This document shows, piece after piece, positions 55,791 through 64,000 of a DNA stretch of 64,000 nt. Location of the stretch: assembly GCA_021156175.1 (NCBI GenBank), contig JAJNBL010000001.1, forward strand, positions 248,001-312,000, in the 5' to 3' direction. The position numbers and the translations under genes are program-made. This DNA is from Rickettsiales bacterium. Its GTDB lineage: Bacteria > Pseudomonadota > Alphaproteobacteria > Rickettsiales > JAJNBL01. The first letter of the stretch is position 1, and every line of letters begins with the position of its first letter. The notes beneath the pieces were generated by a model. That model did not search any database. It saw nothing but the letters and a program-made list of their open reading frames with translations, and had not been told where the DNA came from.

Positions 55791-56459
55791 TTAAACACTA
55801 TGCAATGCACTTCCATCATTGTACAGGAATGTGGAAAGCGAAGCATCTTTCCCCTTTATAAATGCCCGTCCATTTTTCAACGAAACACTATCTTGCGCAA
55901 ACAGCTTTAGCGTATGAGGATAAATTATATGTTCAGCTTTATGGATACGTTCGGCAAGCGCTTCTGGAGTATCATTAGTATACACAGGAACCACCGCCTG
56001 GACCAGAATAGGCCCTGCATCCATTTCCTTCGTCACAATATGTACGGTACAGCCAGAAAATCGCACTCCTGCTTCCAATGCTTGTTTCTGCGCATCGAGC
56101 CCTTTAAAGGAGGGGAGGAGAGAAGGATGGATATTCAAAAGCCTGCCCTCCCATTGGCTTACAAACCATGGAGTGAGTAACCGCATAAAACCCGCCATAC
56201 AGACAAGCTCAACCCGTTGCTCACGGAGTGCCACATCCATTGCTCTGTCAAATGCTTCTCGTGTAGAAAAGTCTTTGTGATTTAATACAGTTGTAGAAAT
56301 TCCCGCTTCTTTAGCACGGGCAAGGCCATATGCATCCGCTTTATTGGAAAGCACATGCACAATCTCAACAGGACAAAAGGAATCGCGATGGCACAGATCG
56401 ATCAGCGCTTGGAGATTGGAGCCATTCCCAGAGATCAGTACGCCTACACGTAACGTCAT
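55791..56459 (-). CDS. purN: Phosphoribosylglycinamide formyltransferase
   Basis: Transfers formyl from 10-formyl-THF to GAR in purine synthesis; 222 residues from the ATG at 56459 (MTLRVGVLISGNGSNLQAL). Catalytic residues are in NIHPSLLPSFKGLDAQKQAL (Asn and His) and TVHIVTKEMDAGPILVQAVV (His and Asp). An in-frame ATG two codons upstream is also possible. In most alphaproteobacteria purN adjoins purM; here it sits downstream of atpC with about 30 bases between and is followed by yggU. Confidence 0.95.
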   Translation of the reverse strand: MTLRVGVLISGNGSNLQALIDLCHRDSFCPVEIVHVLSNKADAYGLARAKEAGISTTVLNHKDFSTREAFDRAMDVALREQRVELVCMAGFMRLLTPWFVSQWEGRLLNIHPSLLPSFKGLDAQKQALEAGVRFSGCTVHIVTKEMDAGPILVQAVVPVYTNDTPEALAERIHKAEHIIYPHTLKLFAQDSVSLKNGRAFIKGKDASLSTFLYNDGSALHSV

Positions 56460-56491
56460 GACCAAGCACCTCGCGTAATGTTTAAGGTAAA

Positions 56492-56899
56492 CTAAGCTGC
56501 CTTCAGGAGGCCTAACTGCGCTTCGGCAATCGTTTTTTCCTGAGTAGCGCGCGCTTTCTCAGATTCAGTTTCCGCATGCTTTAGTGAAAATTCTGCATCT
56601 TCAAGACGTTTGCGTGCTTTGTCGGCATTGAGTTCTGATACAGGTAACGCTTCATCCGCCAAGATTGTGCAACGGTTATTTGCCACTTCGGCAAAACCGC
56701 CTGCCACGAAAAATACCTTCTCATCGGATTTATCAGCGCCAGAAGTTTTCACGACACCCAAACGTAAGGAAGCAATCATCGGCGCATGGAATGCTAACAC
56801 TCCAAAATCGCCTTCTGAACCAGGCACTTCGACCATCTCAACTTCTTCAGAAAGAAGAAGTTTTTCCGGCGTTACCAATTCCACTGTAAACGTTGCCAT
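56492..56899 (-). CDS. atpC: ATP synthase F1 subunit epsilon
   Basis: Epsilon subunit of the F1 rotor, 135 residues. The N-terminal beta-sandwich has FTVELVTPEKLLLSEEVEMV, then PGSEGDFGVLAFHAPMIASL and VFFVAGGFAEVANNRCTIL. A two-helix C-terminal domain (ADKARKRLEDAEFSLKHAET) can regulate ATP hydrolysis. It is last in the operon. A 145-base spacer with a long inverted repeat separates it from atpD, which may affect its expression relative to the other subunits. Confidence 0.94.
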   Translation of the reverse strand: MATFTVELVTPEKLLLSEEVEMVEVPGSEGDFGVLAFHAPMIASLRLGVVKTSGADKSDEKVFFVAGGFAEVANNRCTILADEALPVSELNADKARKRLEDAEFSLKHAETESEKARATQEKTIAEAQLGLLKAA

Positions 56900-56942
56900 G
56901 GCATTCCTCGTAGTTCACACTCTGTGTTGAAATCTCTTAATC

Positions 56943-57033
56943 CGTCAGCGAAAGCGATGATTTCTGAGCACCGAAGCGCATCGTACTTAAGGTACGTGAG
57001 CATCGGAGCACAAAAAATCGACGCTTGCAGCAA
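56943..57033. repeat. Long imperfect palindrome between atpD and atpC
   Basis: The inner arms, GAGCACCGAAGCGCATCGTA (56966-56985, ending at C56986) and GTACGTGAGCATCGGAGCAC (56992-57011), pair with a few mismatches around a five-base loop. Outer segments (AGCGAAAGCGATGATTT and AATCGACGCTTGCAGC) pair partly, giving about 90 bases in total. It resembles mobile palindromic intergenic elements. No second copy was noticed in this window. Confidence 0.55.
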
Positions 57034-57044
57034 GGTATAAAAAT

Positions 57045-58523
<1,479 letters not shown>

Positions 58524-58537
58524 TTAGTTAACTAATA

Positions 58538-59428
58538 TTATACCGCTTCTGCACCACTGATAATTTCTATCAGCTCTTTGGTAATCGTCGCCTGACGTGA
58601 GCGGTTATACTGCAAGGAAAGTTTCTTGATCATATCCCCTGCGTTCCGGGTCGCATTATCCATCGCGGACATACGCGCACCTTGCTCACTTGCCGAATTT
58701 TCTAACAGCGCATGAAGAAGTTGCACTGCCAAGTTACGCGGCAATAAGCTTTCCAGAATTTTCTCTTCATCCGGCTCGAATTCATAGACAGGCTTCGTAC
58801 CCGCTGTCGCCCCTTCTTCTGCAACAGAAGATGCAATCTGAAGCGGAATGAGTTGCTGAAGCGTCACGATTTGAGAAATCGCTGACTGGAATTTGTTATA
58901 AATCACCGTGCACACATCAAATGCACCCGATTCCAGTAATTCAGTAATTTTAGTGGCCACACCTTCCGCATCCGAATAGGCAATCGGCTTTTTGCTGATA
59001 CCTTCGATACGCTCGATAATCAGATGGCCGTAAACACTTTTCAGCTGATCATAGCCTTTCGCGCCTAAGCAGAGAAGTTTCACCTTCTTTCCTTGGGCTT
59101 GTAAGGACATAATTTGACGCCTTGCTTCACGGACAATCGATCCGTTAAACCCGCCGCATAAACCGCGATCCGATGTCGTCACAACAATCAGATGCGTCTC
59201 GTCTTTTCCGGTTCCCACCAAAAGCTTCGGCAAGCTATCACCGCTTGCGATATTAGAAGCAAGTGCCTCCAACATCCGCTGCATACGGCCCGCATAAGGC
59301 TCTGCCGCTTTTGCACGCTCTTGCGCACGACGCAACTTCGCCGCAGCCACCATTTGCATGGCTTTGGTGATTTTTTGCGTCGACTTGACGCTACCGATCC
59401 GGTTTTTCAGATCCTTTAAACTGGGCAT
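58538..59428 (-). CDS. atpG: ATP synthase F1 subunit gamma
   Basis: Central stalk of F1, 296 residues. The N-terminal helix [20 protein letters not shown] leads to [17 protein letters not shown]. The middle Rossmann-like part has [15 protein letters not shown]. The C-terminal helix contains [20 protein letters not shown] and [20 protein letters not shown]. It is fully typical of the family and lies between atpA and atpD. Confidence 0.97.
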   Translation of the reverse strand: MPSLKDLKNRIGSVKSTQKITKAMQMVAAAKLRRAQERAKAAEPYAGRMQRMLEALASNIASGDSLPKLLVGTGKDETHLIVVTTSDRGLCGGFNGSIVREARRQIMSLQAQGKKVKLLCLGAKGYDQLKSVYGHLIIERIEGISKKPIAYSDAEGVATKITELLESGAFDVCTVIYNKFQSAISQIVTLQQLIPLQIASSVAEEGATAGTKPVYEFEPDEEKILESLLPRNLAVQLLHALLENSASEQGARMSAMDNATRNAGDMIKKLSLQYNRSRQATITKELIEIISGAEAV

Positions 59429-59449
59429 GAAACTATCCCTTTAAACCTT

Positions 59450-60979
59450 TTACGCAAACACTTTCAAAAACTGCTCAAGCGCTGCTTTCAGCTTCTCCTC
59501 AGTATCATCGGTCAATTTCTGCTCATTCCGAACAGATTCCAAAATATCAGGATGGTTGCTCCGGATGTTATCCAAGAATTGCTTCTCAAAGCGGTTGATG
59601 TTGGCGCGATCGATAGAATCGAGGTAGCCTTTCACACCTGCATAAATCGTAATCACCTGCTCTTCTACGAGGAGCGGTGAGTATTGCGGCTGCTTCAAGA
59701 GTTCCGTCAAACGCTGACCACGCGCAAGCAGGCGCTGAGTCGAGGCATCTAGGTCCGAACCAAACTGTGCAAAAGCTTCCATTTCACGGTACTGTGCAAG
59801 CTCCAATTTAATGGTACCTGCCACTTGTTTCATCCCTTTAATCTGTGCGGCAGAACCAACACGAGATACCGAAAGACCTACGTTTACTGCAGGACGCACA
59901 CCTTTATAGAAAAGGCCGGTTTCAAGGAATATCTGACCGTCAGTAATCGAAATTACGTTCGTCGGAATATACGCAGATACGTCACCCGCTTGCGTTTCAA
60001 TCACTGGCAATGCCGTCAATGAACCAGCACCTTGGGCATCGGACATTTTTGCAGCACGCTCGAGCAAACGAGAATGGAGATAGAATACGTCCCCCGGGAA
60101 CGCCTCACGCCCTGGTGGACGGCGGAGCAGCAAGGACATCTGACGATACGCCACCGCATGTTTTGACAAATCATCATACGCAATCAGCGCATGCATGCCA
60201 TTATCACGAAAGAATTCACCCATCGCACAACCGGTATAGGGCGCCAAGAACTGGAGAGGAGCCGCTTCCGAAGCCGTAGCAGAAACCACGATAGAATATT
60301 CCATCGCACCCGCTTCTTCGAGCTTCTTCACTACTTGTGCAACGGTCGAACGCTTCTGACCGATCGCCACATAAATACAGTAAAGTTTTTTGTGCTCGTC
60401 TTTGCTTTTGTTATTTTGTTTTTGGTTAAGGAAAGTATCGATCACGATCGCGGTTTTACCCGTCTGACGGTCACCGATGATCAATTCCCGCTGACCACGT
60501 CCAATCGGGATAAGGCTGTCGATCGCCTTAATTCCGGTTTGCACTGGCTCATGTACGGATTTACGAGCAATAATCCCAGGCGCTTTAACTTCCAAACGCG
60601 TGAAAGTCACATCAGTAAGCGGGCCTTTCCCATCAATCGGGTTACCTAAACCATCTACCACACGGCCAAGCAGGCCTTTACCTGCAGGAACCTGTACGAT
60701 CTCGCCAGTACGCTTTACCACATCGCCTTCTTTTACGTCGCGGTCACTACCGAAAATTACGATACCAACACTGTCTTCCTGAAGGTTCAGGGTCATCCCT
60801 TTCATGCCATTAGAGAACTCGACCATCTCGCCAGCCTGGACGTTATCAAGCCCATGGACGGTCGCAATACCATCTCCTACCGAGAGCACTTGGCCCACTT
60901 CTTTGAGCTCTGCTTGAGCATCAAAATTTTCGATTTGCTGTCTTAAAATACTGGATACTTCAGCAACGGCTAATGCCAT
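59450..60979 (-). CDS. atpA: ATP synthase F1 subunit alpha
   Basis: Non-catalytic nucleotide-binding subunit of F1, 509 residues. The N-terminal domain starts [20 protein letters not shown]. Walker A is [16 protein letters not shown]. The arginine finger segment is in [18 protein letters not shown], and [20 protein letters not shown] is conserved. It lies between atpH and atpG, 21 bases before atpG. Confidence 0.97.
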   Translation of the reverse strand: MALAVAEVSSILRQQIENFDAQAELKEVGQVLSVGDGIATVHGLDNVQAGEMVEFSNGMKGMTLNLQEDSVGIVIFGSDRDVKEGDVVKRTGEIVQVPAGKGLLGRVVDGLGNPIDGKGPLTDVTFTRLEVKAPGIIARKSVHEPVQTGIKAIDSLIPIGRGQRELIIGDRQTGKTAIVIDTFLNQKQNNKSKDEHKKLYCIYVAIGQKRSTVAQVVKKLEEAGAMEYSIVVSATASEAAPLQFLAPYTGCAMGEFFRDNGMHALIAYDDLSKHAVAYRQMSLLLRRPPGREAFPGDVFYLHSRLLERAAKMSDAQGAGSLTALPVIETQAGDVSAYIPTNVISITDGQIFLETGLFYKGVRPAVNVGLSVSRVGSAAQIKGMKQVAGTIKLELAQYREMEAFAQFGSDLDASTQRLLARGQRLTELLKQPQYSPLLVEEQVITIYAGVKGYLDSIDRANINRFEKQFLDNIRSNHPDILESVRNEQKLTDDTEEKLKAALEQFLKVFA

Positions 60980-61053
60980 GGTCTAGACTCCTAACACATT
61001 GATATAAATTGATATCGAACAACCTTACAAGGCCATCCGTTTATTCTTAGCCC

Positions 61054-61623
61054 CTACATCGAGGCCACAACCCGCTTGCTCACTTGGCGCAAACGCTCTA
61101 ATTTCGACTCTACCGAGTTATCGAGCATCAACGACCCCATACGGATCACCAATCCACCACGAATCGCCGGATTTACTTTCCGGTTAATACGGATTGTCTT
61201 ATTTAATGAGGCGCTTAACGCAGCAACTACTTCTTTTTCCTGGGCAGAGGTCAACTCCACTGCAGAAACCACTTCTGCTTCCAATTCGCCACGATGTTCG
61301 CGTAAGCGCTCTTCAAAAACACCCACGATCACTGGCAACAAAGAAAGCCTACGACGCTGACTCAAAAGAAGACCAAAATTATAGACAATTTTACCTACTC
61401 CCAGCTTGGTCAGCAATGCTTCCATCGCCTGGGTAAGCGCATCGCGAGAGAATACGGGACTGCTAATGGCACCCCGCAAATCTTGTGATTTATCAATAAG
61501 TTCTTTAATGGAAAGCAGGTCTTTCTCAACCGTTTCCACCGCACCTTTTTCCATAGCAAGGTCAAACAATGCCTTGGCATAACGGCGAGCAACTTGAATA
61601 TCTTCGTGAGCGTGTGAAGCCAT
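61054..61623 (-). CDS. atpH: ATP synthase F1 subunit delta
   Basis: Stator subunit linking F1 to the peripheral stalk, 189 residues from the ATG at 61623 (MASHAHEDIQVARRYAKAL). A frame extending to 61698 lacks homology and lies in the likely promoter. Typical parts are KALFDLAMEKGAVETVEKDL and the C-terminal VNPAIRGGLVIRMGSLMLDN. It is first in the operon, so the promoter should lie between it and the NDUFAF5-like gene stop at 61719. F0 genes are elsewhere, as usual in alphaproteobacteria. Confidence 0.95.
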   Translation of the reverse strand: MASHAHEDIQVARRYAKALFDLAMEKGAVETVEKDLLSIKELIDKSQDLRGAISSPVFSRDALTQAMEALLTKLGVGKIVYNFGLLLSQRRRLSLLPVIVGVFEERLREHRGELEAEVVSAVELTSAQEKEVVAALSASLNKTIRINRKVNPAIRGGLVIRMGSLMLDNSVESKLERLRQVSKRVVASM

Positions 61624-61718
61624 TGGTTCTTTGTCAGAATTTACATAATATAGATGATCTCGAGCGCAGTTACTACCATAGTCTGGTTTTCCGTGCAAGC
61701 AATAGTTTTAGGTGTTTT

Positions 61719-62507
61719 TCACATTTTCCAGCCTGTCAGGGTGAGGATCTCAAACGTGGCAGGAATACGCCCCTCCTCATCCTGGAAAAGGCGGTGATAG
61801 GTTGCAGAAATTTCGGCATATTCACGGGAACTCATTAAATGGGGGGGCCGTTTGGCTAGAATATTAGACTCTCCCATCCCTTTTAAATCGCGAAAAAGCC
61901 CCTCCGCCCCACCGTAAGATACTGTGATTACGTCACTATCTGAAACAGGCGAATCGAACCCCGCCCGCTGGAGGAGCACTCCGGCATCTTTCACATCCGC
62001 AAAAGGTGATACTCGGGCCGCCACCCCCCGACTCGATTCGAGCGAAGATTGCAGCAACGCCTCCCGTAATTCATAAAGGGTTTTACCCCCAAATAAACAG
62101 GCCAGGAATAGTCCTTTTTTCTTTAATATACGCTGGATTTGGATCAACGCCCCCGGCAGGTCATTCACCGCATGAAGATTGAGCAAGCTGACCACTATAT
62201 CAAAGGATTCGTCTTTAAATGGGAGGAATTCTTCATCCGCCACTACAAAGCTCCCCTTAAGAGGACGCATTGCCGGTGATAAATCAGAAAAGAACCACTG
62301 CTCAACCCCTCCTCGTACCCCCAAGGTCTCGCGCATAATTCCGCCCCGGCAACCAAGATCCAATCCCACCGGAAAACGGCGTGTCGTATCCTCCAATCGT
62401 TCGGATAAACGTTCTGCCACCTCCCGAAAAAGGAAGTCATGGGAAGGGAGAGTCAAGGCCGCTTTGGATCGGCGTTTGGCAAGGAGTTGACGGTCAAAGA
62501 TATACAT
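61719..62507 (-). CDS. NDUFAF5-like SAM-dependent protein (complex I assembly factor family)
   Basis: A 262-residue class I AdoMet-fold protein. It begins FDRQLLAKRRSKAALTLPSH, with motif I GLDLGCRGGIM, and FDIVVSLLNLHAVNDLPGAL followed by IQIQRILKKKGLFLACLFGG and TLYELREALL. The end GMGESNILAKRPPHL then GRIPATFEILTLTGWKM matches human NDUFAF5 block by block, from my memory of that sequence. The human protein hydroxylates an arginine of NDUFS7 during complex I assembly. A similar role in NADH dehydrogenase assembly is inferred. BioC-like methyltransferase activity is the alternative. It is divergent from comF. Confidence 0.85.
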   Translation of the reverse strand: MYIFDRQLLAKRRSKAALTLPSHDFLFREVAERLSERLEDTTRRFPVGLDLGCRGGIMRETLGVRGGVEQWFFSDLSPAMRPLKGSFVVADEEFLPFKDESFDIVVSLLNLHAVNDLPGALIQIQRILKKKGLFLACLFGGKTLYELREALLQSSLESSRGVAARVSPFADVKDAGVLLQRAGFDSPVSDSDVITVSYGGAEGLFRDLKGMGESNILAKRPPHLMSSREYAEISATYHRLFQDEEGRIPATFEILTLTGWKM

Positions 62508-62554
62508 AATGCTTTGTCTATACTATATTACCTCCAATTCTCAAAGGGAAAACG

Positions 62555-63295
62555 ATGCAACTCACCACCCAACTCCGCGAACTCATCAGGACCGCGCTCA
62601 ACCTCCTTTTCCCACCCCGCTGTCTCGCCTGCCGCGGCTTCGTCCATGACCATGGAGGACTCTGTTCCGTATGCTGGAATAGCATCAACTTCATCAACGA
62701 CCCGCTGTGCGGCGTATGTGGCCAACCGCTTGAATATGGCGGCGGAGAACACACACTGTGCGGGGAATGCATTGCCCATACCCCACCTTACCGCCGCGCC
62801 CGTTCGGTATTTCATTATACGGAACTTAGCAAGCAACTTGTCTTTCATTTTAAATATTATGACAATACCGCACTCGCCCCTTACCTTGCCAAATGGATGT
62901 CGCGCGCCGGCACCGTTTGCCTCGAAGAAACTGACTTTCTAATCCCCGTCCCCTTGCATCGGCGGCGTTTATTCTCCAGGCGCTATAACCAATCCGCCAT
63001 CCTCTGCCATGCACTTTCCAAGGAGACCCATATTCCGGTACTTGCTGAAGGCTTAGTTCGCCGGAAACACACCCCGCCACAAGCCGGACTCACCCGCAAC
63101 CAACGTCTCCATAATGTGGCAGGCGCCTTCGCGCCCCATCCCCGTTATAAAGCTCAGTGGAAGGGCAAACGGGTTACACTCGTTGATGACGTAATGACCA
63201 CCGGAGCCACCATTCACCATTGCACGAAAGCTTTGCTTAAATCCGGTGCCCGAAGTGTCGATGTCCTCACCTTGGGACGGACGGTGGCGGAGTAA
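62555..63295 (+). CDS. comF: ComF family amidophosphoribosyltransferase-like protein
   Basis: A 246-residue ComF/GntX protein. The N-terminal zinc-binding part has cysteine pairs in FPPRCLACRG, GLCSVCWN and PLCGVCGQPLE, then LCGECI. The C-terminal phosphoribosyltransferase domain has LIPVPLHRRRLFSRRYNQSA and the PRPP-binding motif VTLVDDVMTTGATIHH. In Gram-positives and Haemophilus ComF is needed for DNA uptake; in alphaproteobacteria the role is unknown. The ATG at 62555 follows AAGGGA. It is divergent from the NDUFAF5-like gene with 47 bases between. Confidence 0.92.
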   Translation: MQLTTQLRELIRTALNLLFPPRCLACRGFVHDHGGLCSVCWNSINFINDPLCGVCGQPLEYGGGEHTLCGECIAHTPPYRRARSVFHYTELSKQLVFHFKYYDNTALAPYLAKWMSRAGTVCLEETDFLIPVPLHRRRLFSRRYNQSAILCHALSKETHIPVLAEGLVRRKHTPPQAGLTRNQRLHNVAGAFAPHPRYKAQWKGKRVTLVDDVMTTGATIHHCTKALLKSGARSVDVLTLGRTVAE

Positions 63296-63414
63296 GGCTG
63301 AGGGTTTGCTACTTTCCTTGACGGATTGGGATTTGTCGATTATGATTCCCACCCAATGTGGCGCATCTCCATGTAGGTGCTTTTTCATAACATAACGCTA
63401 ATAAAAGCAAAACA

Positions 63415-64000
63415 ATGAGCGCAAAACCCATGACAGAATTACGCATCGTACCAGAGAAGAAAAACGAACAGGCACCTAATGAGCCGTTAAAAATCACCCG
63501 TCAAGATGCGCTTGATTTTCACTCTAAGGGCAAGAAAGGAAAGGTCGAAATCAACCCGACCAAGCCACTCCGTACCCAACTAGAACTATCGCTGGCATAT
63601 TCTCCTGGTGTTGCGGTTCCTTGTGAAGAGATCGTAAAAGATCCGGATAAAGCCTATGATTATACCGCAAAAGGCAATTTCGTTGCAGTAATCTCCAATG
63701 GTACGGCAGTTCTTGGTTTAGGTGATCTCGGTGCATTGGCCTCTAAGCCAGTGATGGAAGGGAAAGCAGTATTATTCAAACGCTTCGCTGATATCGATGC
63801 GGTGGATATTGAAGTTGATACCAAAGACCCAGAAGAATTTATCAATGCGATCAAATACTTAGGCCCAACATGGGGCGGCATTAATCTGGAAGACATCCGC
63901 GCTCCAGAATGTTTTATCATCGAGCAAAAACTTAAAGAACTCATGGATATCCCGGTATTCCATGATGACCAACACGGCACTGCGATCATTACCGCAGCCG
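63415..64000 (+). CDS. maeB: NADP-dependent malic enzyme (3' end outside window)
   Basis: Oxidatively decarboxylates malate to pyruvate. The first 195 residues are visible and the gene runs off the window. Family segments are [57 protein letters not shown] with [18 protein letters not shown], and [17 protein letters not shown] with [17 protein letters not shown]. The large MaeB type usually carries a C-terminal phosphotransacetylase-like domain; whether it is present cannot be seen here. An internal ATG five codons later (63430) is also possible as a start. Confidence 0.93.
   Translation, partial: MSAKPMTELRIVPEKKNEQAPNEPLKITRQDALDFHSKGKKGKVEINPTKPLRTQLELSLAYSPGVAVPCEEIVKDPDKAYDYTAKGNFVAVISNGTAVLGLGDLGALASKPVMEGKAVLFKRFADIDAVDIEVDTKDPEEFINAIKYLGPTWGGINLEDIRAPECFIIEQKLKELMDIPVFHDDQHGTAIITAA

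Overview
The window is a chromosomal segment of an alphaproteobacterium. Evidence: an F1-ATPase-only operon in alphaproteobacterial order (atpH-A-G-D-C with no F0 genes), the ntrY-ntrX-trkA-dat-hflX neighbourhood, a CarD/CdnL regulator, an orthologue of mitochondrial complex I factor NDUFAF5, and the purM / DUF2066-perM-hda arrangement. Base composition is moderate, lower than in most free-living alphaproteobacteria. The intact biosynthetic genes (purM, purN, purA, pdxJ, thrS, fabD, icd), type IV pilus ATPases, two-partner secretion and EAL signalling suggest a free-living or surface-associated cell rather than a reduced endosymbiont. I cannot name the genus.

Layout. 1-10.1 kb, minus strand: hflX (cut by the window edge), HAD phosphatase, D-amino acid transaminase, trkA, ntrX, ntrY, FAA hydrolase, dusB. 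10.2-18.7 kb: pdxJ-plsC, an O-methyltransferase, a secreted protein, cytochrome b561, purM, then DUF2066-perM-hda and carD with a clear terminator. 18.9-23.6 kb: two large unrecognised genes that are divergent paralogues with a matching leader hairpin; this is the most novel locus. 23.6-28.3 kb: bamB and its TPR partner, thrS, and infC with an ATA start codon. 28.3-31.8 kb: TPR-pilT-pilU. 32-38.7 kb: purA, a higBA toxin-antitoxin pair, icd, an EAL protein and slt. 38.7-46.7 kb is the most disturbed region: a frameshifted chemoreceptor fragment, fabD, tRNA-Leu(CAA), a possible integrase remnant, a TpsB/TpsA secretion pair, a gene remnant without a start, a conserved hypothetical gene and a short phnA. 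46.7-52.5 kb: an LtaS-like sulfatase, a DUF4402 protein, xthA-yejA and a membrane-anchored cytochrome c. 52.6-55.1 kb: a large RTX-type calcium-binding surface protein with its own terminator. 55.4-61.6 kb: yggU, purN and the F1-ATPase operon. 61.7-64 kb: the NDUFAF5-like protein, comF and the start of a malic enzyme.

How it fits together. Most of the window is housekeeping: purine synthesis, translation, energy conversion, envelope assembly (bamB, slt, plsC) and nitrogen/redox or envelope sensing (NtrYX). Surface and interaction functions (pilT/pilU, TPS pair, RTX protein, DUF4402, chemoreceptor remnant) are interspersed. The paralogous pair at 18.9-23.6 kb has no recognised domain and deserves the most attention.
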